Below, piece by piece: positions 20,261 to 29,762 of a stretch of DNA of 64,000 nt (its first letter is position 1; the number at the start of each line of letters is the position of its first letter). This stretch comes from Chlorobiales bacterium Clorobi_01. Lineage in GTDB: Bacteria; Bacteroidota; Chlorobiia; Chlorobiales; Chlorobiaceae. A program made the translations under genes and the position numbers. The stretch is taken from assembly GCA_001602925.1 (NCBI GenBank), contig LUZT01000011.1, forward strand, positions 79,108 to 143,107. Reading direction: 5' to 3'. A model generated the notes under the pieces. That model saw only the letters and a program-made list of their open reading frames with translations, was not told where the DNA came from and searched no databases.

Positions 20261-20428
20261 ATGGGATACCAAACTTGTCCAAAATGCAAGGGTGCAAAAA
20301 AAGTAGAATGCACTTGTGTAAAGTATGGCAAAGCCAACAAGCTCTGTGAGTATTGTAAAGGTTCAGGTAAAGTCCGCTGCCAAAGTTGTGACGGAAAAGG
20401 AACTGTGTATGTTGGACAAAAACCTTGA
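20261..20428 (+). CDS. DnaJ-type zinc-finger mini-protein (55 residues)
   Basis: MGYQTCPKCKGAKK opens a string of four paired-cysteine knuckles: CPKC, CTC, CEYCKGSG, CQSCDGKG. The CxxCxGxG repeats are those of the DnaJ central zinc-binding domain and related small chaperone or tryptophan-RNA-binding-attenuator-inhibitor-like proteins. It starts 4 bases after the stop of the J-domain membrane protein, so the two parts of a DnaJ-like protein are encoded as adjacent genes. Coding support: cysteine pattern and tight spacing. Confidence 0.65.
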   Translation: MGYQTCPKCKGAKKVECTCVKYGKANKLCEYCKGSGKVRCQSCDGKGTVYVGQKP

Positions 20429-20839
20429 ACAAACTATCTACTCAAATGGAGCTGCAAGCGACCGGATAGTTAGCGGCACCGCAGATGAGATGGCTAACCA
20501 AGCGTGGCTGTTCAGTTTGTGATTCTTATAAAGTGTAGTACTGCGAGAACCCCTAGTTGTATAAAAAACGAGGACGCACCAAAACAAGCTACATTACAGT
20601 AGGACTGTATGGGTTCAATATCCCGTAACTGTGGTGAAGACGATCAACACCTGTAAAAAATCATTTCCAATCAACCTTGATTAATACATGCTTTTTTATA
20701 ATATTCATAACATATTAGGCCAACTTTTTTAGCTTCTCCACATTCTTCTCTAAAGAGCAATCTCTTCAATCAAACTTTGGAACTAACAATATATTATAAA
20801 GGCCATTAAAATGGCCTTTATAATATAAATATCTACTTT
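20429..20839. other. Intergenic stretch inside the island
   Basis: About 410 bases between convergent gene sets. Apart from the hairpin at 20791-20826 no gene is convincing; short frames run on from the zinc-finger ORF in another phase. It may contain a decayed mobile element but I cannot identify one. Confidence 0.45.
20791..20826. terminator. Perfect 16-bp AT-rich hairpin, bidirectional terminator
   Basis: ATATTATAAAGGCCAT (20791-20806) and ATGGCCTTTATAATAT (20811-20826) are exact complements with a 4-base loop TAAA. It lies 14 bases past the stop of the minus-strand zinc-finger gene and faces the plus-strand genes too. Confidence 0.8.
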
Positions 20840-21007
20840 TTATTTAAGCTTAGTTTTGCATAAAGGACATATTGATTTCCCTGATGATGACCATGGGGCA
20901 TCTGATGCATGAACACAAGTGTAACATACAAAATGCCCTTTTTCACAGACTCTACCACCAGAGACATCTTTTTCTTTCCCGCATACAGCACATGTTCTCT
21001 TTGCCAT
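20840..21007 (-). CDS. Small Cys-rich zinc-finger protein (55 residues)
   Basis: Starts MAKRTCAVCGKEKDVSGG at 21007, where AAGGAG stands 5 bases before the ATG; a longer frame from 21043 lacks such a site. Cysteine pairs CAVCG, C-x6-C (VCEKGHFVC), C (YTC) and CPLC resemble a RING- or B-box-like treble-clef finger binding two zinc ions. It follows the TerB-like gene on the same strand (48 bases apart). Function unknown. Confidence 0.65.
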   Translation of the reverse strand: MAKRTCAVCGKEKDVSGGRVCEKGHFVCYTCVHASDAPWSSSGKSICPLCKTKLK

Positions 21008-21055
21008 AATGACTCCTTTTTTAATTTTGCAAAAACATAACAAAATAACTCCCGT

Positions 21056-21469
21056 CTAAAAACTATCTAAGTTATTTTTAACAGATACAACATCAACAAT
21101 ACTCTCGATAACAGAATCGCTCACTTCAAACAAAGAAACATATTCTTCCAGAAGCCTTTTCTCATTCCCAACCAATACGCCATCAGCCATAGCAATATCA
21201 ATCAGATTTGCCAAAATAGTCACCTGTTGACTTGAATTCACTGATTCGGCAACCAATCGAGCACAATCCTCAATTGACAACTTTTTCCAGATCCTTATAA
21301 CCTTATCCAAGTCCCCGCCACTCTTTCTATTTAGCCTTTTCAAAACAGAAATCTCATCATCATCTATATCCCCATCCACAGCTATCATAGTAACCGCTGC
21401 CAAGAGTAACCCATCATAGGGGGTGATAGACTCAGGCTCTCCACTAACCAAACGATCAAAAATACCCAT
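21056..21469 (-). CDS. TerB-like protein
   Basis: 137 residues, all-helical. Two acidic metal-site-like loops appear in homologous positions: MIAVDGDIDDDEISVL near residue 28 and DIAMADGVLVGNEKRLL near residue 90, the hallmark of the TerB/DjlA-type domain. TerB domains occur in tellurite-resistance operons and attached to J-domains in DjlA. It begins 12 bases after the stop of the membrane protein gene at 21482-21928, so the two are probably cotranscribed with the small zinc finger downstream. No other ter genes (terC, terD) are nearby. Its closeness to a J-domain gene suggests a DjlA-like system rather than tellurite resistance. Confidence 0.72.
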   Translation of the reverse strand: MGIFDRLVSGEPESITPYDGLLLAAVTMIAVDGDIDDDEISVLKRLNRKSGGDLDKVIRIWKKLSIEDCARLVAESVNSSQQVTILANLIDIAMADGVLVGNEKRLLEEYVSLFEVSDSVIESIVDVVSVKNNLDSF

Positions 21470-21481
21470 TTTATTCTTATT

Positions 21482-21928
21482 TTAGTTTATAAGCTTTTTC
21501 CTGATGAGGTCATTTTCTGACAAGGGGACACCGCCCTCTTGGTTATCAACAACAAAAATAATCGCGGATAAATCAAAAAACTTATACTGCTCAATAGGCA
21601 CAAGATCGGGTCTGTACTTATGAAGCATAAAAGTAAAAGGATCGCCAACCGCCATCATGAATGCTAAAAATAGCGACATCAGCCCTATAAACGGCACCCC
21701 TAAATCACTCAACCAACCAACTATTCTTATAAAAGGAAAAATCACAACCCAAGCGAACAATGGCCATATTATTACATAAATAAATGCCATAGGCCCCATT
21801 TGTGCAAAGCTATACATGAATAATGACCAAATAATCCCAGCAAAAAACCCCCTAATAAGGTTAACCTGTATAGTAGCTTTCCATTCAATGGATTTGAAAT
21901 CCCTTGTAAAACTAAAATCTTGAGACAT
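21482..21928 (-). CDS. Four-helix membrane protein of unknown function
   Basis: 148 residues. About three or four membrane helices between residues 25 and 110 (FFAGIIWSLFMYSFAQ, AFIYVIIWPLFAWVVIF, FIGLMSLFLAFMMAV), followed by a soluble tail ending NDLIRKKLIN. AAGGAG 7 bases before the ATG supports the start. First gene of the minus-strand trio with the TerB-like and zinc-finger genes. I do not recognise the family. Confidence 0.65.
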   Translation of the reverse strand: MSQDFSFTRDFKSIEWKATIQVNLIRGFFAGIIWSLFMYSFAQMGPMAFIYVIIWPLFAWVVIFPFIRIVGWLSDLGVPFIGLMSLFLAFMMAVGDPFTFMLHKYRPDLVPIEQYKFFDLSAIIFVVDNQEGGVPLSENDLIRKKLIN

Positions 21929-22575
21929 ATTTGCTCCTTTTCAATTACTTGTACGCTAACAGAAAAAAACAGCATGTCCAAGACAAAGTAGGCAGCTCTC
22001 CACTTGCGACAGTGTTAAAATAAATTCCAGTGTGAGCTTCTCACCAAGGCACCTTTTAAATTTTAACGAAAAAAATATGTTTTCAAAACAAAAAACTATC
22101 ATCTTGTTAACGCACCTCTAAAAATACCATGAGGACATTTAGAGTCATTTCACTGCGATACTGTTTTTTCTTAATTCGTGATAAACTTATTAAGTTGCTT
22201 ATTAGAAGATGGTTAACGTTTTTTCTGGTGACGATTCTTATGCATTTTTATCCGTCAATATGACAGAGACATGGCACTATACACCATTATTTTTTAAAAA
22301 CATAGTTCCATGCCATAATCATGTACTTACCACTAGTTATACGAATGTCTTAAATCGTGGGTCGTTTGGTGGCGGAAGCCCTCTTGATGGCTAATTGCGC
22401 TTGTACGTATAGGTTTCTCCCAACAACTAAGCTATTCGATTGAGAAAGTCACGACAATTCCTCCAAGCCTGACGTTTATAGTGCTTTCCGAAATGATGGT
22501 ATAACTGAGTTCCAGTCAATAACACACACGCCATCGACAGTCGGAATCAGCGTAACAAGCGAACGCATCCCCGGA
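21929..22575. other. Intergenic stretch, island to repeat-protein remnant
   Basis: About 650 bases with no convincing gene. A plus-strand frame at 22209-22394 (61 residues, YTNVLNRGSFGGGSPLDG at its end) has no ribosome site or family pattern. An interrupted inverted repeat ATGGCA/TGCCAT lies at 22271-22316. Possibly decayed accessory DNA. Confidence 0.4.
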
Positions 22576-22914
22576 TTACTCGTCGTCCGTCTCTTTCGAT
22601 GCTACCCCGCTCCCCGCACTCTCCGCAACCTCCAACCTGCCGACTTTCAACTCTCCGATTTCAAGCGAATCGATTTTTGTCTCCCGAACAAACAACCGCT
22701 TAATAACAAGCCGTCCGATGGCCAAGGCTCAGATTGCCAAAGCTCCTATGCTGAGCGCTCCGATGGCAAGTGCTCCGATGGCCGCAGCGCCGGACGAGAT
22801 TGCTGGAAACGCTCTCGGCTTGTCGAAGGGAGATACAGCGTTTACGATTTCACCGTGTGATGACTGACACTGCTCGCTGCCGATCATGGGTCGGCGATGA
22901 AGAAATGTTTTCAT
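22576..22914 (-). pseudogene. GALAIG-repeat protein with in-frame stop
   Basis: A 113-codon frame from the ATG at 22914 to TAA at 22576-22578 is interrupted once by TGA at 22731-22729. Before the stop it reads AAIGALAIGALSIGALAI; directly after it the same repeat resumes as ALAIGRLVIKRLFVRE and then KIDSLEIGELKVGRLEVAE, the usual end of this family of small repeat proteins (alternating G-x-L-x-I/V repeats, left-handed helix or beta solenoid). A GGA-to-TGA change in the repeat explains the break without a frameshift. Either a recent pseudogene or a read-through product. Confidence 0.65.
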
Positions 22915-24331
<1,417 letters not shown>

Positions 24332-24402
24332 CCGGCTGACGATCAGTCAAAAAACCGTAATCTCTTGAAATTATAGCATTTAACAAAGAGGAGAACAAAC
24401 AC

Positions 24403-24753
24403 ATGTTAATGATCAGAACCATCGTCAGGCCGGAAAAAGTACAGGATGTCATGCAGGGCCTGCTCGACGCCGGTTATCCGGCGGTCACCAAAATCGCGGT
24501 TGTTGGCCGTGGCAAGCAGCGCGGTCTGCGCGTCGGCGATGTGGTCTATGACGAACTGCCGAAGGAGATGCTGTTCCTCGTCGTGCCGGACGCCGACAAG
24601 GACTTCGTCATCCGCGCCATCATGGACAACGCAAAGACCGGCGACGGCAAGTTCGGTGACGGTAAAATCTTCGTGTCGGCTGTCGAAGAGGTCTACACGA
24701 TCAGCTCTGGAATGAAGGAAAGCGAGACGCTGCTCGAAGCAAAGGAGGCCTGA
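24403..24753 (+). CDS. nifI1: PII-family nitrogen regulator NifI1
   Basis: 116 residues. GlnB-like fold with MLMIRTIVRPEKVQDVMQGL at the start, the T-loop region containing GRGKQRGLRVGDVVYDELPKE split into a shorter form, and the C-terminal GDGKIFVSAVEEVYTI strand. NifI1 and NifI2 form a complex that binds and inhibits NifDK when fixed nitrogen is ample and is relieved by 2-oxoglutarate and ATP, as known in methanogens. Position between nifH and nifD is diagnostic. AGGAG occurs 9 bases before the ATG. Its stop overlaps the nifI2 start by one base. Confidence 0.93.
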   Translation: MLMIRTIVRPEKVQDVMQGLLDAGYPAVTKIAVVGRGKQRGLRVGDVVYDELPKEMLFLVVPDADKDFVIRAIMDNAKTGDGKFGDGKIFVSAVEEVYTISSGMKESETLLEAKEA

Positions 24754-25130
24754 TGAAAGAGATCATTTCAGTCATACGCATCAACAAGGTGAACGAAACC
24801 AAGGCAGCACTCATCGAGGCAGGCATCTCCTCCTTCACGGCGACCGGCCGGGTGATGGGCCGCGGCAAAGGCCAGGTTCACTACGACATCCTCCAGGGCG
24901 CCGAAGCAGGCCACCCGGAGGCGATTGCCCAGCTCGGTAACGCTCCGAGGCTCGTTGCCAAGAGAATCCTGACCGTGGTGGTTCCCGATGATCTGGCACA
25001 GACGGCTATCGACACGATCATCAAAACCAACCAGACCGGCAAGCCGGGAGACGGCAAGATTTTCGTGACGCCGATTCTCGACACCGTCAGGGTCAGAACC
25101 GGAGAGGAAGGCGACTTAGCGCTTAACTGA
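24753..25130 (+). CDS. nifI2: PII-family nitrogen regulator NifI2
   Basis: 125 residues. Second PII-like partner: MKEIISVIRINKVNETKAAL opening, a longer T-loop with GRGKGQVHYDILQGAEAG, and the closing PGDGKIFVTPILDTVRVRTGE. The tyrosine uridylylated in GlnB is not in the standard place, as expected for NifI. ATG overlaps the nifI1 stop (TGATG), so the two are made in equal amounts. nifD follows after 47 bases. Confidence 0.93.
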   Translation: MKEIISVIRINKVNETKAALIEAGISSFTATGRVMGRGKGQVHYDILQGAEAGHPEAIAQLGNAPRLVAKRILTVVVPDDLAQTAIDTIIKTNQTGKPGDGKIFVTPILDTVRVRTGEEGDLALN

Positions 25131-25177
25131 CGCAGAACAGAGACAATACTTTAAAGGTGTAAACGGAGAACGTTACC

Positions 25178-26809
25178 ATGGAGGCGAAAGTACTCATACC
25201 AGATCCTTCCAAAATCAAGGAGGAACTGATCAATAAATACCCGGCCAAGGTCGCCAAAAAGCGCAGCAAGTCGATCGTGGTCAACGACCCGGAGATCGTT
25301 CCTGAGGTGCAGGCCAACGTCCGTACGGTGCCGGGTATCATCACGCAGCGCGGCTGCTCCTACGCAGGCTGCAAGGGCGTGGTTCTTGGTCCGACGCGCG
25401 ATATCGTGAACATCGTTCACGGCCCGATCGGCTGCAGCTTTTACGCATGGCTGACCCGCCGTAACCAGACAAGACCGGAAACCCCGGAGCATGAAAACTA
25501 CATCACCTACTGCTTCTCGACCGACATGCAGGAAGAGCACGTGGTGTTCGGTGGCGAAAAGAAACTGAAGGTAGCGATCCAGGAGGCCTATGACCTCTTC
25601 CACCCGAAGGCCATCGCGATCTTCTCGACCTGCCCGGTCGGCCTGATCGGTGACGACGTGCACGCCGTGTCGAGAGAGATGAAGGAGAAGCTCGGCGACT
25701 GCAACGTCTTCGGCTTCAGCTGCGAAGGCTACCGCGGCGTCAGCCAGTCGGCTGGTCACCACATCGCCAACAACGGCGTGTTCAAGCACATGGTCGGCAA
25801 CAACAACGAAGTCAAGCCCGGCAAGTTCAAGCTGAACCTGCTCGGCGAGTACAACATCGGCGGCGACGCTTTCGAAATCGAGCGTCTGCTCGAGAAATGC
25901 GGCATCACGCTCGTTGCCTCCTTCAGCGGCAACTCGACGGTTGGCGCCATCGAGAATGCGCACACGGCTGACCTCAACGTCATCATGTGTCACCGCTCGA
26001 TCAACTACATGGGCGACATGATGGAGACCAAGTACGGTATTCCATGGATGAAAGTCAACTTCGTCGGCGCTGAATCGACCGCAAAGTCGCTGCGCAAGAT
26101 CGCCGAGTACTTCGGCGACGAAGAGCTGAAAGCCCGCGTCGAAGAGGTGATCGCCGAAGAGGTTCCTGCAGTCAAGGCGATCATCGACGAGATCCGCCCG
26201 CGCACCGAAGGCAAAACCGCCATGCTGTTCGTCGGTGGCTCGCGCGCTCACCACTACCAGGATCTGTTCTCGGAACTTGGCATGACGACCCTCGCCGCCG
26301 GTTACGAGTTCGCTCACCGCGATGACTACGAAGGCCGCGAAGTGCTGCCCAAGATCAAGATCGATGCCGACAGCAAGAACATTGAAGAGCTGAAGGTTAC
26401 CGCCGATCCGGAGCTGTACAACCCCAGAAAGAGCGAAGCCGAACTCGAAGAGCTGAAAGCCAAGGGCCTTGAGATCAACGGCTACGAAGGCATGATGAAA
26501 CAGATGATGAAAAAGACCCTCGTGGTCGATGACGTCAGCCACTACGAGTCCGAAAAGCTCATCGAGATGTACAAACCCGACATCTTCTGCGCCGGTATCA
26601 AGGAGAAGTATGTCGTCCAGAAGATGGGTGTGCCGCTCAAGCAGCTCCACAGCTACGACTACGGAGGTCCTTACACCGGCTTCAAGGGCGCGGTGAACTT
26701 CTACAAGGACATCGACCGCATGGTCAACAACCCGGTCTGGAAGATGATCAAGGCCCCCTGGGAGAAAAGTGAACCGGAATCGCTGGAAGCCAGCTACGTC
26801 GCATCATAA
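25178..26809 (+). CDS. nifD: Nitrogenase MoFe protein alpha chain
   Basis: 543 residues. Holds FeMo-cofactor and half of the P-cluster. P-cluster ligands Cys60 (QRGCSYAGC), Cys86 (GPIGCSFYAW) and Cys152 (STCPVGLIGDD); FeMo-co ligands Cys271 (VIMCHRSINY) and His491 (LKQLHSYDYGG). An insertion of roughly 50 residues (about 385-450, rich in Glu/Lys) makes it longer than the proteobacterial form and is typical of the clostridial/Chlorobium NifD group. nifK starts 28 bases downstream after an AAAGGAGA ribosome site. Confidence 0.97.
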   Translation: MEAKVLIPDPSKIKEELINKYPAKVAKKRSKSIVVNDPEIVPEVQANVRTVPGIITQRGCSYAGCKGVVLGPTRDIVNIVHGPIGCSFYAWLTRRNQTRPETPEHENYITYCFSTDMQEEHVVFGGEKKLKVAIQEAYDLFHPKAIAIFSTCPVGLIGDDVHAVSREMKEKLGDCNVFGFSCEGYRGVSQSAGHHIANNGVFKHMVGNNNEVKPGKFKLNLLGEYNIGGDAFEIERLLEKCGITLVASFSGNSTVGAIENAHTADLNVIMCHRSINYMGDMMETKYGIPWMKVNFVGAESTAKSLRKIAEYFGDEELKARVEEVIAEEVPAVKAIIDEIRPRTEGKTAMLFVGGSRAHHYQDLFSELGMTTLAAGYEFAHRDDYEGREVLPKIKIDADSKNIEELKVTADPELYNPRKSEAELEELKAKGLEINGYEGMMKQMMKKTLVVDDVSHYESEKLIEMYKPDIFCAGIKEKYVVQKMGVPLKQLHSYDYGGPYTGFKGAVNFYKDIDRMVNNPVWKMIKAPWEKSEPESLEASYVAS

Positions 26810-26837
26810 GATGTAAAATATTAAAGGAGAATAATCG

Positions 26838-28217
26838 ATGTTATTACGTCATACCACAAAAGAAGTCAAAGAGCGCGAGGGGCTGACGATCAATCCGGCG
26901 AAGACCTGCCAGCCGATCGGTGCCATGTATGCCGCCCTCGGTATACACGGCTGCCTGCCCCACAGCCACGGCTCACAGGGCTGCTGCTCCTACCACCGCA
27001 GCACCCTGACCCGCCACTACAAGGAGCCGGTTATGGCCGCCACCAGCTCGTTCACCGAAGGCGCTTCGGTGTTCGGCGGCCAGGCCAACCTGCTTTCGGC
27101 CATCGAGACCATCTTTACGGTCTACGATCCGGAAGTGATCGCGGTGCACTCGACCTGCCTGTCCGAAACCATCGGCGACGACTTGCAGCAGATCACCAAG
27201 AAGGCCAGCGATGACGGCAAGATTCCTGAAGGCAAGTACGTCATCTACGCCAGCACCCCGAGCTTCGTGGGTTCGCACATCACCGGTTACGCCAACATGG
27301 TGACCGGCATGACCGAGCAGTTCGCTGTCTCGACCGGCGAGAAGAAAGACCAGGTCAACGTCATCGCGGGCTGGATGGAACCGTCCGACATGCGCGAAAT
27401 CAAGTCGCTGGCCTCACGCCTTGGCGTCAAGATCGTGCTCTTCCCGGACACCTCCGACGTGCTCGACGCGCCGCAGACCGGCAAGCACGAGTTCTATCCG
27501 AAAGGCGGCATCACCATCGACGAGCTGAAAAGCGCCGGTGACAGCAAATGCTCGCTCGCGGTCGGCTGCATCAGCGCCGAACCGGCAGCAATCGCGCTCG
27601 AAAAGAAGTGCAAGGTGCCCTTCGAAACCGTTGACATGCCGATCGGCCTGTCGGCAACCGACCGTTTCATCATGGCTCTCAGCAAGGCTGGCAGCGTGAA
27701 GGTACCGGACGAAATCACCGCCGAGCGTGGCCGTCTGGTAGACGTCATGGCCGACATGGAGCAGTACTTCTACGGCAAGAAGGTGGCGCTGTTCGGCGAT
27801 CCCGACCAGCTCATCCCGCTCACCGAGTTCCTGCTTGACCTGGGCATGATACCGGCACACATCGTCAGCGGCACGCCGGGCCTGAGGTTCGAAAAACGCA
27901 TGAAGGAGATCCTCGAACGGGCTCCGGGCGCGAACTTCCGAAACGGCCCGCAGGCCGACATGTTCCTGATGCACCAGTGGATCAAGAACGAGCCGGTTGA
28001 CCTGCTCATCGGCAACACCTACGGCAAGTACATCGCACGTGACGAAGATATCCCGTTCGTGCGCTTCGGCTTCCCGATTCTCGACCGTATCGGCCACAGC
28101 TACTTCCCGAACGTCGGGTACAGCGGCTCGCTCAGGCTGGTCGAGAAAATCCTCGGCGTGCTCATGGATCGTCAGGATCGCACGTCGCTGGAAGAGAAGT
28201 TCGAGCTGGTTATGTGA
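26838..28217 (+). CDS. nifK: Nitrogenase MoFe protein beta chain
   Basis: 459 residues, shorter at the N-terminus than Azotobacter NifK (the first 50 residues are missing), as usual for this NifDK group. Completes the P-cluster with cysteines in NPAKTCQPIGAM, SQGCCSYHRS and STCLSETIGDD. Substrate-channel and interface segments such as FGGQANLLSAIE and GWMEPSDMREIK are present. Forms the alpha2-beta2 tetramer with NifD. It is followed by a 177-base structured spacer before nifE. Confidence 0.97.
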   Translation: MLLRHTTKEVKEREGLTINPAKTCQPIGAMYAALGIHGCLPHSHGSQGCCSYHRSTLTRHYKEPVMAATSSFTEGASVFGGQANLLSAIETIFTVYDPEVIAVHSTCLSETIGDDLQQITKKASDDGKIPEGKYVIYASTPSFVGSHITGYANMVTGMTEQFAVSTGEKKDQVNVIAGWMEPSDMREIKSLASRLGVKIVLFPDTSDVLDAPQTGKHEFYPKGGITIDELKSAGDSKCSLAVGCISAEPAAIALEKKCKVPFETVDMPIGLSATDRFIMALSKAGSVKVPDEITAERGRLVDVMADMEQYFYGKKVALFGDPDQLIPLTEFLLDLGMIPAHIVSGTPGLRFEKRMKEILERAPGANFRNGPQADMFLMHQWIKNEPVDLLIGNTYGKYIARDEDIPFVRFGFPILDRIGHSYFPNVGYSGSLRLVEKILGVLMDRQDRTSLEEKFELVM

Positions 28218-28230
28218 CGGCCTGCCGGAG

Positions 28231-28300
28231 CCGGTTCGCGATCCAGAGGCTCGCCCGGACGGTGAAATCCAGAACACTGTCCGGCTTGTCCGCGAACCGC
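28231..28300 (+). other. Nested stem-loop in the nifK-nifE spacer
   Basis: Outer stem CGGTTCGCG (28232-28240) with CGCGAACCG (28291-28299), perfect over 9 bp. Inside it CCGGACGGTG (28255-28264) pairs with CACTGTCCGG (28275-28284), 10 bp with one G-U wobble and a 10-base loop. No T-run follows, so RNA processing or 3'-end protection of nifHDK mRNA is more likely than simple termination. Confidence 0.65.
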
Positions 28301-28348
28301 TCACGACGACAACGTATCAAACAAGTTGACTGAAAGATTGACAACCGT

Positions 28349-28371
28349 CCGCCTTCGATAACGGAAGGCGG
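28349..28371 (+). other. Second hairpin before nifE
   Basis: CCGCCTTC (28349-28356) and GAAGGCGG (28364-28371) with loop GATAACG, 23 bases before the nifE ATG and just before its AGGGGA ribosome site. Could mark a processed 5' end or modulate nifE translation. Confidence 0.6.
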
Positions 28372-28394
28372 GCGACAATGAAGGGGAAGAAGTA

Positions 28395-29762
28395 ATGGAT
28401 ACGCAGAAAATCAGCCTGCTCGAGGGCAGGGAAAAACAGGTCTATGAAAAGACCGCGGGTGGCGTAGAAGTGGACATCGCCTGCGACAAGACCAGCCTCT
28501 CCGGCTCGGTCAGCCAGCGTGCCTGTGTCTTCTGCGGTTCACGTGTCGTGCTCTATCCGGTAGCCGACGCCATTCACATCGTACACGGCCCGATCGGTTG
28601 CGCCGCCTACACCTGGGACATCCGGGGAGCGGTTTCGTCGGGACCCGAACTGCACAGACTCAGCTTTTCGACCGACCTTCAGGAGATGGACGTCATCTAC
28701 GGCGGCGAAAAGAAGCTCTACAAATCACTGATCGAACTGATCGACCAGTACCAGCCCAACGCGGCATTTATCTATTCGACCTGCATCATCGGCCTCATCG
28801 GCGACGACATCGATGCGGTCTGCAAAAAAGTTGCAAAAGAGAAAGGAATCCCGGTCTTGCCGGTGCATTCCGAAGGTTTCAAGGGCACCAAAAAGGATGG
28901 CTACAAAGCCGCCTGCATGGCCCTCATGAAGCTGATCGGCCAGGGATCGACCGAGGGGATCAGCAAATACAGCATCAACATTCTCGGCGAATTCAACCTC
29001 GCCGGAGAAGCCTGGATCATCCGGGAATATTATGAAAAGATGGGCATCGAGGTGGTCGCCACCATGACCGGCGACGGACGCATCGACGACATCCGCCGCT
29101 CGCACGGCGCGTCGCTCAACGTGGTGCAGTGCTCCGGTTCGATGACCACCCTCGCCAAGGAGATGGAAGAGAAGTACGGCATCCCCTACATCCGCGTCTC
29201 CTACTTCGGCTTCGAGGATATGTCCAAATCGCTCTACGACGTGGCCCAGCACTTCCCCGACAAGCCGGAACTGATGGAGAAGGCCAAGGAGATCGTGCGC
29301 GACGAGATCAGGAAATACTACCCCGAGATGCAGAAGTTCAAGGCCGCGTTGACCGGCAAGAAAGCTGCAATCTATGTCGGCGGAGCCTTCAAGACCTTCT
29401 CGCTCATCAAGGCGCTGCGCACCATCGGCATGTCGGTCGTCCTGGCCGGGTCGCAGACCGGCAACAAGCAGGATTACAAAAATCTCAAGGAAATGTGCGA
29501 CGAGGGCACGGTGATCGTGGACGACTCCAACCCGGTCGAACTCTCCAAGTTCGTGCTTGAAAAGGAGGCCGACCTCTTGATCGGCGGCGTCAAGGAGCGC
29601 CCGATCGCCTTCAAGCTTGGCGTCGGCTTCTGCGACCACAACCACGAGCGCAAGATTCCGCTCGCCGGGTTCATCGGCATGTACTATTTCGCCAAGGAGG
29701 TTTACGAATCGGTGATGAGCCCCGTATGGCAGTTCGCCCCGAGAAAAGGAGGTGCAAAATGA
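28395..29762 (+). CDS. nifE: FeMo-cofactor scaffold protein NifE
   Basis: 455 residues, homologous to NifD. With NifN it forms the scaffold on which NifB-co is converted to FeMo-cofactor by insertion of Mo and homocitrate. Cys positions comparable to the NifD P-cluster ligands are kept (SQRACVFCGSR, GPIGCAAYTW, STCIIGLIGDD) and the cofactor-site Cys is in VVQCSGSM, while the region around the NifD His ligand reads GVGFCDHNHER. AGGGGA precedes the ATG. It overlaps nifN by ATGA. Confidence 0.95.
   Translation: MDTQKISLLEGREKQVYEKTAGGVEVDIACDKTSLSGSVSQRACVFCGSRVVLYPVADAIHIVHGPIGCAAYTWDIRGAVSSGPELHRLSFSTDLQEMDVIYGGEKKLYKSLIELIDQYQPNAAFIYSTCIIGLIGDDIDAVCKKVAKEKGIPVLPVHSEGFKGTKKDGYKAACMALMKLIGQGSTEGISKYSINILGEFNLAGEAWIIREYYEKMGIEVVATMTGDGRIDDIRRSHGASLNVVQCSGSMTTLAKEMEEKYGIPYIRVSYFGFEDMSKSLYDVAQHFPDKPELMEKAKEIVRDEIRKYYPEMQKFKAALTGKKAAIYVGGAFKTFSLIKALRTIGMSVVLAGSQTGNKQDYKNLKEMCDEGTVIVDDSNPVELSKFVLEKEADLLIGGVKERPIAFKLGVGFCDHNHERKIPLAGFIGMYYFAKEVYESVMSPVWQFAPRKGGAK

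Noticed and set aside
20429..20700. Possible insertion-sequence remnant in the island spacer
   Set aside because: No transposase motif or terminal repeat could be identified.
22271..22316. ATGGCA...TGCCAT inverted repeat as a possible mobile-element end
   Set aside because: Six-base arms with a bulge; no second copy, target duplication or transposase nearby.
22209..22394. 61-residue plus-strand frame
   Set aside because: No homology pattern or ribosome site; no partner gene; probably chance in AT-rich DNA.
25151..26650. 499-residue open frame antisense to nifD, and similar long frames opposite nifN/nifB (30551-32089), uvrB (40015-41538) and the M16 gene (41784-43220)
   Set aside because: They mirror GC-rich codon use of the real genes on the other strand, have no family motifs, and overlap well-established proteins completely.
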